From Morella rubra (lineage: Eukaryota; Streptophyta; Magnoliopsida; Fagales; Myricaceae): DNA of 64,000 nt. Made by a program: the position numbers and the translations under genes. Shown one piece after another: positions 10,128 through 22,364 of the stretch (its first letter is position 1; every line of letters begins with the position of its first letter). The stretch spans positions 12,443,934 through 12,507,933 of the forward strand of contig CM025851.1 in the NCBI GenBank assembly GCA_003952965.2. Reading direction: 5' to 3'. Below the pieces are notes generated by a model. The model was given only the letters and a program-made list of their open reading frames with translations, was not told the DNA's origin and searched no databases.

Positions 10128-13100
10128 GAGAGAAGCAAAGTCTGGAAATGTACCATTAAGAAGACGTTACAGGCAGCAGTTAAATTCAAGCCTACACCAC
10201 CAGCTTTCAAAGACATTAACAATACCTGAAATGTCAAGACAGATGAAATATGCAACAATTAATTCATAAACGGCCACATAGAAATGAGAACCAGCAGAGG
10301 TAGAGAATTTTAGTAGAAAAATTGTTGTTACCATTTTATCTTTGGTCTCACTAAACTCCTTCAGAACCCTCTCCCTCTGCGTCTGCGACAGCTTTCCATC
10401 AAACCTTAAGAAGCCAACTCCTTTCCTCCTCAAAGGGATCTCCAGGAGGTCAAAAAATGAAGTCCACTGGCTAAAAACAATGCTCTTTTCACCAGAGCCT
10501 GACCTGCGAATTTGTTCCAAGCAGTCCAAGAGTTTTGAGACCTTTGACGACTCCTTCCAGTCCTTCTCAACATCAACCCAGAACTTGTTATCTGATGGAC
10601 AGGCTATAAGCTCAGTCTTTTTGATCAATTGCCGACAAATTGGGCACAGACCGGTTGTTGGGGTACGCCAGCTTGAGAGGAGACACTCCCTGCACATCCG
10701 ATGTGCACAGGGTGTGAGCACAGGGTCGTCTGCGTACTCCAAGCATATGGGGCACTCTGTGTTTTCACCCCTCCGGATACCTTCAACAACCTCTTCAATG
10801 TATGCATGGGTTGGGACAGTCTGCTTTGTTGTGGCAGAATCAGGATTAGTTTCAAGGAACCTTCTTGCAAGCTTGTTCAGGTCTGTATACTTCTGAGAGT
10901 CAGCTCGACTGGCATATTAAAACCAATAGTTATTAGAAGCAAGAAAGAATGTGGTAAAAGGAAATCCATGATAAGATTTAGCTCATGGCATGTACAATCA
11001 TTTTCACACCTCATAACAAGAAATGGATGGTTGCAACACTGCCTCAGTCGAAGTAGTAGCTCAAGGATATTTGCGTAGTTGTGCAGCACTTTGCCTTGTG
11101 CAACAAACTGGTCAAATTGTACCTGTTTTCATGAAAGGTTGTAAGCTTCTAGATAGATAAAGACACTGAAAGCAGTTTACTTCACTGCAAAGTAATGAAG
11201 GTAATATTAAACAAAAGCAACTACGTGAATACTTTTGATCTTTTGAAAAGAGCATCATAAAAGTCATGCTCAGCTTCTGACTGTTCACACTCCAGGGTTT
11301 GAATGTCAGTGGGAGGGAGAACCAGTATGGGCCTAAAACCAAAGAGCACCAAAGAGTTACAATGCTGATAAAATTTTGTAAACTGTAGAACGTAGAGAGG
11401 AGAGTAAAGGCCTATCCAAAGCATCTAAGTGTGATTACCTTCCCTCTTTATCCTTCGTTTCCTTTGTCCTTCTCAACATTAATGGCCTCAGAATAGCTTT
11501 GATCAATCTCATTCCTCTTGGATCACCACTCTCATAAGGCTTTTGAATCAGTTTGTTCCACCTATAGTAAGAATTGTGATTAATGATCATCTAATAGTGC
11601 ATTCTAGGAAGCTTAAACTATTAAAGTTTTATACCAAAGCAGTAACAAAAAAGTGACGCCTGGAAAGTCAACATTAAACAAGAAGTATCCTACCAAGCCC
11701 AATTGCACCATGGTTCAACATGTAAGAAGCATAAGAGGCTGTAGAGATCTTCCAAATTATTCTGCAACAAGTGATAACAAAGAGCTTTCATAAATTAGAA
11801 GATGATATGCCAGAGCATTCCTCTTCCTGAACTTTAAAGCTTAGGAATTGATTGTTTAGGTGAAGGGTATAATCAAAAGACGGCTAATGATAAAAATGGC
11901 ATAGTATATGCTTCAGGGACCCCATCTGTTGATGCATCTTGCAAACAGTTTGCAAAAACATTTGAACAATGCAAACCTGAAGAGGGGTTCCTGTTAGACA
12001 CCAGCGGCAGTGCGAGGACAGCATAAAGGCAGCCTGAGCACCTTGAGTCTTCCAGGATTTTATGGTGTGAGCTTCGTCTAGAACCACCCTAAACCAACTG
12101 ACACTGTGGAAGATGCTGTTCTCCATATCCTGTATCAGAGTTAGAAAATCTCCTCTAAGAGATAGAAGTGAGAAGTAAAAAACTGAATATCAAAGTTACA
12201 ATAATTCCATTTTCGTTGAGAAGGGAAAAATAGATGAACATCAGCGTTACCAAGAATTCTGGCATGTGGATCTTACGGGTGTGCAAATGAAGTGATTTGC
12301 TACCAAAAGACACCATAATTTCCTTACATTTTTATAAGCTGCAGTTAGCACTCCATAAGTTGTCAAGACCACGTCATGTTCTGCAAGCACCTTTGGGTCA
12401 GTGGCCCTCCCCCCACCATAGTGGACGAAAATGGATATACTTTCTGGTTTTGAATGTGTTTCAAGCTCATCCTGGGATTTTTAAAATGTAGTTAGTAAAC
12501 GAAGTATTACAATAACTTGCATTTTCTCTTCTGCTCAGTGCCATCATTGATAGAGTCAAAACAAAACTTTGAAAGAGTGAGTTTTGAAATTGCTTGGGGT
12601 TTCCTTACATCAACAGCACTCTACATGCAACAAAGGATATTTGCTTAAAAAAAAAAAGTTTGAGGAAAAAGTATATTTACCTTCCATTGTCCCAACAATG
12701 CCATGGGACAAACAATAAGAGTACTGCCGTTTGCTTTCGATGAGGGCTTCGTATGACAATCTTTCTTTATTTTCTTTGTAATTTCATCAGCATCTGCGGA
12801 TTTAGTGTCATGCCGTTGGTTAGCAGGGCATCCTCTGCCTGGTCTTGAAAGTATTAGGGCGATTGTCATTACAGTCTTCCCAAGTCCCATTGCATCTGCT
12901 AGTATCTAAAGACACTTTTGAGTTAGAAATAACGCAAACAGAAACACACACATACACACACGAAAAGTATGAAACTGGTCGTTTAGTTCAACCTTCCAAA
13001 AGAAATCAACATTGAAGTATAAACAAAAAGACAAAAGGGAAAGGGAACTCACTCCTCCTCTTGCCATCTGTGTTGCAGTTGGAAATTTTGTTGTTGCTTC

Positions 13101-16100
13101 CCCCGAGAAAATGTTCACATATATCGATGAAGCCCGCCTGTCAATCACATGTTAGTTCAAGTCAATAGTGTGAGTTGATGAACGTCCTCTCTTTTTATTT
13201 TTTTGGGTTCTTTTTTTTGATGTTTTACCCCTGGAAATTTTTTGGAAATATTCAAGCTACATACTCATCGCATATACGATACTCTGACCAGCATGGATGA
13301 AGTGTTCTTGCTGCTTTCTCAACATCAATTCCCTTCTCTAATTCTGACATCCAGTAGAGAGCTTGTTTCTGGTACGGCCTAAGGTCACACATAAGTGTTT
13401 TTGGGGGGTCCACCTCCTAAAGAATTAGGGGAAACGATTAAAAACGAACAACTTGGTGACTTCCCATACCATACCATACTCCAAATTCTGAATATAAAAA
13501 GACAGAGTCAAATTGCTCTACCTCCAAGTCATACACTTCTACGGCCCCCACCAGTCTATTCAGAGATGACTCTGAGATAGCTTGTTCGTCTTTGTTTTGT
13601 TCTGGATACTGTTGACAACCCTTTCTTCGCTTCATAATAGGCTCTGATGCAGCTTCTTCTGAATCATCCTGTTCCAATAAATAAAAAAGTATTATTTTTG
13701 TGGCCTGTGCATGTCTATACCCCTGCCATTGTACATATTATCCTTTTCTTTCCATCTTTCTTTTGGCTGCACAAATCATTGCATGTCTATATGCATGGAA
13801 TTTTCAAGAAGCCATCAACACTAATGCATATAAAAACACAAAACATATCAGGGTATATTCAGTTGTCTTGTAACTTTATACAGGAATCAAACAAGTTGGA
13901 TATTGAAAGGCACCATTACAGGGTAGAATTACTCTAGAAACCCATGATTATGCCATTTGTTGTCAGTTGTCTTGATTTGAAATTCAAATGCTATTTTCTT
14001 GAACATCCAAGTGGGCCTCAAGAGCATATAATAACTGACACCTAAGAATGTTGAATTAAGACCAAAATCCAACTGCTTAACAAGTCAAGTGAAGCAATCA
14101 AACAGCATTAAACAAGCTAATCAGAAGAGATTTATTCATTTAAGCAATTGAGATATTGGAAATCACAAGATCCAAAAAGGACGAGAGGTATCATACATAC
14201 ATCTAGATTCAGCACACGTTTCCGAGAATGAAGTTCTTCAGGGGTAAATTCAGCCTGATTGATGCAAACACAAATAAAGCATGAACACAACAGAGTGCAT
14301 AGATCTCTTCACAACATGTGTGCATAGATAAAGTTGCAAAGTGAACAAGAAAGAGAAAGAATTAGGAAGTACCTTCTGATATGGTTTAATTTTCAGCAAT
14401 GTGAAGAGAGTGAGAAGAGGATAAACTGTTGAGTCAATGTTACAGGAAGAATCTAGCCTCCACGAAGATTTGTCACCCTCCATGAAGACTGAACGGTGAA
14501 TGTAAAAGCTGCCACACATGATACACGTAAATTTTATTCAGACCAAAGTTATGCCATAATTGAACAGTAATTATGAAAGCTTGCGAACTTAAAAGTCAGT
14601 TCGATTCATTGACTGCATTGCTTTGCCACAACTGCAAGTGAAGTAGAAAAGTATATTTAAACTCATCATTTGGTTATTTTTCAAATTTTGGTTTGTGAAA
14701 TGAGGAAACAAGTATGGAGCACAAGTTGTAGTCAAAACAGCATTTAGAGAGGAAAATTCTTTACCTCACATATAACAAGATCTCTTGCATGATATAAAGG
14801 TTAGGTGGGGCGGCTACACATCGTCCAAGAACTTTCACCTTAGCAGATTTTACAAGCTGAAGAAGACACTTTCCCCAGTCCATTGGAAGCCGACCAATCT
14901 AAACTCAAATAGTTGAAAAGAAAACACATGCCATTCACTTATATAAACATATACACTCCACTCCCAACAAATTGAAAATTATATCAAATTAAGTCTTAAA
15001 ACTGATTTCTCGAGGAATGGTGAAAGTAAGGCTTATACAACACAAGGAAACTGCAAATCCTTAACCATATAGTAAGAAATATAAATGAAGTATACCTCTC
15101 CAAACCGTTTGGTTGAGAAGCGAACAATCCATGACGCATTAAATGCAAAATTTGTAGAAGGAAAAGCAAAATGAACAATCTCATTGTCGACCAATTTACT
15201 TCCTTTTGAAGTAGAAACTGCAGTGATCATGCTCCTGCCCACCAGGAGCCAATCTGGCTCCTCAGGAAAATCCCCATCCTCCACTGAGCCAGGAATGATC
15301 CTTTCCTCTACTATTTTCTTCTCCACCTTTTGTGGGTTCGACCCAAATTTAGAAACAAGTGATTTTTCTTGCACATGTACCTTATTCTCAGCCCCCAAAT
15401 AAGGTTCCTGTTTCACTGCAACTGTTGGCCAAGGCCCATCACGTGATTCGGATTTCTCTAGTTGTTTAGGTTCAACCTTTTTCTCTTGTGTCTCAACCCC
15501 CAAATAAGGTTCATGTTTCACTGCAACTGTAGGCGTAGGCCTATCACGTGATTCGGATTTCTCTAGTTGTTTAGTTTCAACCTTTTCCTCTTGTGGCATA
15601 GGGCATTCACCACCGGACTTGACTTGACCCTTGAACCTGAGCCAGAGCCAATCTTGGAAGGCCGTCCCATTGACCCTCTTCTCAGGTTCGGACGGCGGAT
15701 TAATATGCGACCCCTCTACTTTCTTTTCAGAGATCTTATCCTCCGATTCCACATCGAGCTTCTGGTTCACTCTGATTACTTCTGGTTCATTAGGCTGCTC
15801 TCCCTTAGTATGAGTGCTCGGACACTCCTCAGACAGCACCTTTGTACCCGTCTCCTTTAGAAACTGGTCAAAAGACATCCGTTCTGAGTTCCCGGCCTCT
15901 TCGTCTACCAAGCCGTTATGACTATCTGAGGACATATTTGCACTCATGAGAGCCTTGTCCTCAGCTCCCTCATCGGGTTCCTCCTTGACTCTGAATACTC
16001 CTGGTTCCTTAGTCAGATCTTCCTTAGCATGAGTTCTCGGACATTCCTCAGTCATCACCTTTTTATCAGTCGGCTTAAGAAACTCGTCACATGCCTTTCT

Positions 16101-16601
16101 CTTTGAGGTGGCTTCTTCTTCTACCAAACCGTTATGACGATCTGAGCGAACATTTTCACTCACAGGAGGCTTATCCTCACGTCCCTCATCGGGCTCCTCC
16201 TTGACTCTGATTACTCCAGGTTCCTTAGGTTGCTCTTCCTGAATCCGAGTCATCGTACACTTCTCCGCAGACGTCACCTCCGCACTCGTGGCCTTCAGAA
16301 ATTCGTCAAATGACATTCCCTTTGAGTTCTCGACTTCTTCATTGACCAACACGTTGAGACTACATAAGGACTCATTTTCACTCACAAGAGCCTTGTCATT
16401 AGGTTGCTCCTTCAACCTGCTCTTCAGCTCATGCCCAATGAGGGGTTTTGCTTCTTCGGAGTCCTCAGAGTCATCTGCCTTAACTTGGGTTGAAATCCGG
16501 GCGCCGGTGCTCGTAACAATGCGCTTGACGGTTACGGGCTGGTACAAGAAACTGGGATTTTGAAGGGTACCTTCGATTCCATCCATGCATTTAGCCTCCA
16601 T
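9254..16601 (-). CDS. RAD5B: RAD5B-like SNF2 translocase / RING E3 ligase (SMARCA3-like 3)
   Basis: Eighteen exons, all in frame: 16601-15096, 14898-14765, 14508-14373, 14254-14201, 13668-13522, 13416-13265, 13137-13053, 12905-12681, 12471-12328, 12129-11977, 11761-11694, 11561-11439, 11332-11233, 11122-11010, 10908-10332, 10225-10154, 10033-9935, 9376-9254. Total 1336 residues, near the roughly 1277 I recall for Arabidopsis RAD5B and longer than RAD5A. Domains in order: charged repeat region (to about 440); HIRAN (about 450-555, [15 protein letters not shown]); SNF2 ATPase with Walker A (DAMGLGKTV, about 744) and DEAH ([10 protein letters not shown]); C3HC4 RING (1099-1139, [12 protein letters not shown] to CPIC); helicase C with [11 protein letters not shown] and [12 protein letters not shown]5 proteins remodel stalled forks and polyubiquitinate PCNA in the nucleus. 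The B paralog's role is less clear. The first exon holds internal repeats with SUMO-type motifs. The last two exons lie in the tandem duplication. Confidence 0.93.
15267..16240 (-). repeat. internal repeats in RAD5B exon 1
   Basis: Two kinds of repeat occur. Units of about 70-75 residues (around 93-290) each carry a DEFLK or DQFLK motif, EEC(P), and [11 protein letters not shown] or a decayed version. A second pair (about 345-405) repeats [10 protein letters not shown] and TVAVKxEPYLG. Each unit brings one VKxE site; the third long unit has lost it (VNQK). Confidence 0.75.
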
Positions 16602-19245
16602 GCCTAGGGATCAAAAAGAGAATGTTGGTTTGGTTTTCGGGAAGTAGAGGAATAGTCAATCGGATTGAGAAAGGGGGAACAAAGAAGGAGAAAAGGCCGA
16701 GCTTTGCTTCTCTGTGGAACAGAGAAGCGAGAGAGAAGAAAGAGAGAAACGGAATTGAAATGGAAAGGCGTTGGAAGGTATGGGGTTATTATCAGAGCGA
16801 AATATTTTTGGCGCGAAAGGTTTTTACTGTGTTAAATTCCCGGTCTTTCCTGCATTCCATTGCCGCTCTTTTCACGACTAGAGCGCGTAAATAAATTGGA
16901 AAGGAGCTTCGCTTTTTACGCCACCTTGGTAACTTCAGTTCAAATAATGATTTTCCTTTCTTTTACGCCACCGATTTTCCTTTTAACTTTAATCTCGATC
17001 GAGTTAACCAAAAAACGAAAAATAAAAAAAAACTTTAATCTCGATCGGCCCGGCTCAGAGGTAAGGCACGTTACGCGTCTATGGCCCCCTCTACAAGGCG
17101 GTAAGGTAGGAAAATGATTCAATTTAGATGGATTTAGATTTAATTGGGTCTAAATTTATTATTAAAATTAAATCTCAACATTTACAATAAAAGAGCATAT
17201 TTGGATTTAACCTGTTTTAATAAAATTATTTTCCGTCAAAATAATAAATAAAAGATGTATATTGTCAAAAAAAAATCTTTATATTATGTGAACCCACTTT
17301 GTAACAGTAGATATTCTCCTATTCTATTGCTATTAAAATTTGAAAAAAATAAAAACATTCTTTTGTATGCGTTCATATGCTAAAATTTCGGAGAATATTC
17401 TTCAAAATTTTAGGAATCTTTAGTTTATTGAGATTTTATTGGAGTTTATAAAAAATATAATACGTATGTATAAAAGTTAGAAATTTTGAAATGTGTTTAT
17501 TTTACTGAAGATTTCCATACATTGAAATTTTGAGAAAAAGAATACCACCAATTTTAATTGAGTAAAACAACCAACTGTAGTGGCAAGGAGCTATTTCTTA
17601 GCCTTATAAAAGAAAAAACATTTGTTAAAATTTACTTAGTTACCTAACACTACAAAAAGCCTATTATGATGTTAGAACTATAGTTAGACACCTACTATGA
17701 TCTCAGAGAACATAGAAAGAAACCTTTAATTTTTTGCACAATTGTTTTAACTAGCCATTCCTGAACTTTAACCCCTCACAGTGAAGTTATAGATTTTCTT
17801 GGTTCTAACATGTATCTTTTAATTTATTTTGATTGTAATGGCCATTTCGTTGAAGTGCTAACCTAATCTTTGAATGTCAAAAAAACATCGATAGTCAACT
17901 GAAAAAAAAAAATAGTATATGGTGGAGAAGGAATTTTCCCTTATTACAAATACCCATAACTTGAGGCTCAAAATAATAAAGCAATGGTTAGCTCATTTGT
18001 TGTGGTATATGCACAACAGTGATTAGAGGTCTGTAAAAGGAACTGACATCTATACTTTATCGAGTAAAGAAGATGAAGTAAAAAATTATAATTATTTTCT
18101 ATTTATTTACTGGCAGACCAAAAAGGTGGAAAAGAAAGAGAAAAAGGCAATCGATTTGAACCATCCTAAAGAAGACCAATTCTGACATCGTCGACTTTCG
18201 ATAAATGGTGGATAAGACAGAAACAGTCTGAAGGATGATACGACCTAGGGGAACAATAAGGCCAAAGCCCAGCAAAACCCTTGACCCAGACAATGAAAAG
18301 ATGGTATAAGTAAAGAAAGCGAAAGAAGGAAAATGTACGCATAATTCTCTCTCAAACTTTATCATTGATAGCAAAAACCAGAAAGAACAATTATTAGAGA
18401 ATGATGATTACATCGAAGCAATCTCCTGGCGAAGAAGACTTTGAATTTTAGAGTGTTATTTTGCTTGCAGGAGGAAGGAAGGAGATTTTGGACCTTTCAA
18501 CCTATTTCAAGTGCTGGACTTAAAGTCTAACTCCCTCAGACTTTTGGCCTAGTAAATTTCTGTGATAGGCCGATTAAAAATGGCTCAATCAGTATATATT
18601 GACAAATACACACAGACCCCTATAGAAATAACTCTTAGTGGAATTTATACCTCAACTCACATTTAACGAAGATAGACAAAATTAAAAGGAGGCATTAATA
18701 TAATAAAACCAGATGATGTCAATAATTAAATTAAACAAATATATCAAAAAAAGAGTAAATGATGGACTATACATATGATATATAAGCAAATTTTGAGTAG
18801 AAGGTCAGAAGAATAATATTTACTTAAACTGTATTGATATTGTATATTAAATTCAAAACTTATGAAATTATTGTTTTAAAATTAAAAAATAAAGACCCAT
18901 TTTACAGTTTTTCCTTGGGCCTCAGATTCTATTGAGCCGACCGTGGGCCTAAATCGTGGTATATTTGAATCAGACACAGGAATTCCATCCCAAGGCATGG
19001 CCGAAAGTGTAGCCTTGGCCGCTACAGTGTTATCATTTTCAGTTAAAGGGCTATGTTTCCTGCCGTGACAAGAGGTAGAAAGATAACGAAAAACTCGTCA
19101 CTTACCTCCCCAAAAAAAGACACCCTCCGAAAGTTGACATTTCACATTGGGCCCCACAATTCTCAAAAGATATTGAGACTACGAGAGAGATAGAGAGTGC
19201 ACACTTACAATCGCGTCGACTCATCGCTACCTGACCACCACCACG
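16602..19245. other. intergenic, RAD5B and ECI promoters
   Basis: The region separates two divergently transcribed genes, so it holds both promoters. The first 300 bases upstream of RAD5B are purine-rich. The middle (17100-18900) is AT-rich and non-coding. GGGCCCCAC lies about 95 bases before the ECI start and resembles a TCP-type GGGCCCAC site. No clear TATA box near either gene. Confidence 0.45.
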
Positions 19246-19968
19246 ATGTGCACGTTACAGAAGCGCGGCAATCTCTTCTTCCTAACCCTCACAGGCGACG
19301 ACGAGCACCGGCTCAGCCCAGCCGTCATCGATTCCCTCCTCTCCGCTTTCTCCGAAGCCAAATCGCAAGCAGTCAGTGGCTCCGTTCTCATCACCACCGC
19401 CCACGGCAAGTTCTTCTCCAACGGCTTCGACCTTGCCTGGGCCCAAGACGCTGGCTCCTTCTCCGGCGCCCGTGAGCGGCTTCACCACATGGTCGATTCC
19501 TTCAGGCCGGTCGCCGCCGCGCTTCTATCCCTCCCGATGCCCACCATCGCCGCCGTATCCGGCCACGCAGCCGCCGCTGGGTTTCTCCTCGCCCTCAGCC
19601 ACGACTACTTCCTCATGAGGCGCGATCGAGGCGTGCTGTACATGAGCGAGGTCGACCTCGGGCTCACCTTCCCCGATTACTTCACGGCAATGATGAGGTC
19701 CAAGATCGGGTCGCCATCGGCTCGGCGCGACGTCCTACACAGGGGGATGAAGATCAAAGGGGACGAGGCGGTAAGGATGGGGATCGTGGACTCGGCGCAC
19801 GATAGCGAGGAGGGCGTTGTCGAGGCTGCGGTGCGCCTGGGGGAACATTTGGCACAGAGGAAATGGAATGGTGAAGTGTACGCGGAGATCAGGAAGAGCC
19901 TGTATCCGGAGGTGTGTGGCGTGCTCGGATTGAGTGCCAAGTCCGTGGTAGCCTTTTCGAAGCTTTAG
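19246..19968 (+). CDS. ECI1: peroxisomal enoyl-CoA delta isomerase (ECI1/ECI3-like)
   Basis: A single-exon gene of 240 residues, the same length as Arabidopsis ECI1 as I recall it. The start MCTLQKRGNLFFLTLTGD matches the family's usual N-terminus. The crotonase fold shows SVLITTAHGKFFSNGFDLA (about 46-64), the oxyanion-hole loop SGHAAAAG (105-112) and MSEVDLG (133-139) with the acidic residue E135 in the expected catalytic region. The C-terminus is SKL, a type 1 peroxisomal targeting signal. The enzyme moves 3-enoyl-CoA double bonds to the 2-trans position so that unsaturated fatty acids can enter beta-oxidation. The coding part is strongly GC-rich compared with its AT-rich flanks. A broken partial copy follows at 20651-21060. 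ECI1, 2 and 3 cannot be told apart here. Confidence 0.92.
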   Translation: MCTLQKRGNLFFLTLTGDDEHRLSPAVIDSLLSAFSEAKSQAVSGSVLITTAHGKFFSNGFDLAWAQDAGSFSGARERLHHMVDSFRPVAAALLSLPMPTIAAVSGHAAAAGFLLALSHDYFLMRRDRGVLYMSEVDLGLTFPDYFTAMMRSKIGSPSARRDVLHRGMKIKGDEAVRMGIVDSAHDSEEGVVEAAVRLGEHLAQRKWNGEVYAEIRKSLYPEVCGVLGLSAKSVVAFSKL

Positions 19969-20650
19969 AGAGAACTAAGCCCCCATTTTTTGTGGTATTG
20001 AGCATGTTGTGCTGTAATCTGAATTTGGAAATTATCAAAGTTGCGTTTGGAGGAAAATTGGTGGATAAATCACCAAAGAAATGTAATAAGTTCTCTCTAT
20101 TGTTCCACGGATATCTAAATGTGAAACTCCTAGTTCTAATTCAATAAAGATAAACCAGCACACCCCCTTTTTATTGTTTCAATTTAATCTTGTTTCGTGA
20201 TTAATGTCAGTTTCTACAATAGTGCTTTCGAAGCGCAATTTCATATATTTAGGAGTATTCGATTAGTAAAAAATTGGTAAGATTTTAGTATAATTGTAAA
20301 TATTTACATTGATTATAATTTTCGAATTTCCCGAAGATTTCGCAGGACAACGATCTAACAACCGACCTTAAGCATGTTTCCTTATGCTGGAAACTTCAAA
20401 TACGGATTTTAACGTTTGGAGCTGGGGATAGGAGGGTCGGCCTAAAGGAGCCAACCCTATCAGTTTCCACAAATTATGTCAGCCATATGTCTTGATATCC
20501 ATACAGCACTCGCCTATCAAGGGCGAGCGTGGCATAATTAGCCAACCGACCCTTTTAAAAATCTTCCGCGTATCACGAGCAATATTTGCTTCCCAGCGCA
20601 TCGTCCTTGGCCGTCCGAGCCGACGCACAATGCCGGGCCATAGCTCGTCT
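19591..20650. repeat. ECI tandem duplication, left unit
   Basis: Holds the 3' half of the intact ECI gene and its downstream flank. Bases 20389-20587 match 21547-21745 perfectly (offset 1158). After 20587 the sequence continues to about 20650 as a shortened version of the bases following 21745: shared blocks such as CAGCGCATC, GTCCTTGGC and CAATGCCGGGC occur in the same order with the bases between them missing. Confidence 0.8.
20143..20148 (+). terminator. poly(A) signal of ECI gene
   Basis: AATAAA lies 175 bases after the ECI stop codon. The degenerate copy retains it too, within TTCAATAAAGATAA near 21104. Confidence 0.5.
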
Positions 20651-21060
20651 GCTCGCCCTCAGCCACCTACTGATGGAGTGCGCGATCGAGGCGCGATGTA
20701 CATGAGCGGGGTCGACCTCGGGCTGGCGATTACTCAGGCAATGATGAGGTCCAAGATCGGGTCGGGCGCTCGGCGCGACGGGGGGGACGATAGATCTGGG
20801 GGAGGCGGTAAGGAGAGGGTTGGATCGTGGTCGGCGGGGCGAGGAGGGCACGCGGGCTGCGGGAGCCTGTGTGGCACATCATTGAATTGAAGTCCGTACG
20901 CGGAGATCTTCTTATCCGGACTGTGGCTCGATTTTGTGCCAAGTCCTGGTTGCTGGAGTCGAAGCTGTTAGATTTGGAGGACTCGGTGTTTTTTTGTAAT
21001 TGAGCAATACCTGCTGAACTCAAAGTTGCTAAATCATAAATTGTCCACCATAAAGTAATA
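20651..21060 (+). pseudogene. degenerate partial copy of ECI gene
   Basis: It matches the ECI gene from CTCGCCCTCAGCCAC onward through the stop region and 3' flank, but with dozens of small deletions and little substitution. Recognisable blocks include GCGCGATCGAGGCG, ACATGAGCG, GTCGACCTCGGGCT and CAATGATGAGGTCCAAGATC. The 5' half is absent. It cannot encode an enzyme. The deletion-dominated pattern may reflect unpolished assembly sequence rather than decay. Confidence 0.8.
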
Positions 21061-21214
21061 AGTTCTCTCTATTTTGAAGAATCTAAATGTTCCAATCTAA
21101 TTCAATAAAGATAAGAGTCAAATTTTATGCTTCGAATTAATCTTGTAATGATTAAATTTTATCATTTAAAGCATTTACAATTCATATAAAAAATTCGATT
21201 AGTAAAAAAGTAAG

Positions 21215-21480
21215 ATTTTAATATTGTAAATATTTACATTGATTATAAAAAATGATTTGATTACCCTCAAAAATGGAATATTGATTTGATGTAATTGTTT
21301 AATAAAAAAATATTTAAATTAATTAAAAAAATATATAAAAAAAATTTGTTATAAAAATTTAAAATTTATGTAAAAAATTATTAAAGATCGTATAAAATAT
21401 ATTAATATTTTTGTATAAATTTTTAAAGTTTTAAATATTAATTTTATAAAAATATTTATATTTTAAAAAAATTATGAAAA
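21215..21480. repeat. AT-rich dispersed repeat, copy 1
   Basis: This block resembles 50030-50400: both contain GATGTAATTGTTTAATAAAA, a ATATTAAT(A/G)TTTTTGTATA-like stretch and a TAAATTTTTAAA run in the same order. It is present in the right unit of the ECI duplication but missing from the left. It is non-coding, perhaps an old MITE. Confidence 0.4.
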
Positions 21481-21905
21481 CGAAGATTTCGCAGCCAAGA
21501 CAACGATCTAACAACCGACCTTAAGCATGTTTCCTTATGCTGCCACGGAAACTTCAAATACGGATTTTAACGTTTGGAGCTGGGGATAGGAGGGTCGGCC
21601 TAAAGGAGCCAACCCTATCAGTTTCCACAAATTATGTCAGCCATATGTCTTGATATCCATACAGCACTCGCCTATCAAGGGCGAGCGTGGCATAATTAGC
21701 CAACCGACCCTTTTAAAAATCTTCCGCGTATCACGAGCAATATTTACAGAAGACCGCTTCCATCAGCGCATCTCCTCTTCTCAATGTGGGATGTCCTTGG
21801 CTAGTGTCGTCTTTTAACCTCTCTGCCAAGACCGACTAAGGGAGTACACCTCTCCAATAGACTTTTTGGGCACAATGCCGGGCGAATTCATAGCTTGTGG
21901 TGAAT

Positions 21906-22364
21906 CTGATGAAGTCTTAATTACAAGCTCGTTTAGCTTGTCGGTTCTCAGGTTGAAGTAGGAGTTGAAAGAATAGTTCGCTTCTATTTTTTTTTCCCGA
22001 GGTTGGAAGCATAATATTGAATTAGATAAATTCCCTAGAATGGTCTATCACGCACTGTCCATTTCAAAACCAATGGCTTCTTTTTACCTTCTAAATCCAG
22101 TGCAGACTTCTACAAGGTTTATGGATTACATCATGAGGAAACTCATCTTCATTTTCACCCCTCTTCGATTATAGGCTCACGAAATAGATCAGGATATTCC
22201 CTCTAGCTTGGTGTCACCCTGAAAAACGAAACTGTTCTAAGTTGCAAAACTGGTATAAAGTTGACAAAAGGACAAAAACTGGAACTTCGATGGTTTTTCT
22301 TTAAGTTGCAAAGAGCACCTTTTATCTTGAACAATATCCACACCATCAGAGGGCCGGTTACCTT
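21906..22364. other. ARP9 3' flank
   Basis: Sequence between the ECI duplication and the ARP9 stop codon, probably including the ARP9 3' untranslated region. No other gene seen. Confidence 0.5.
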
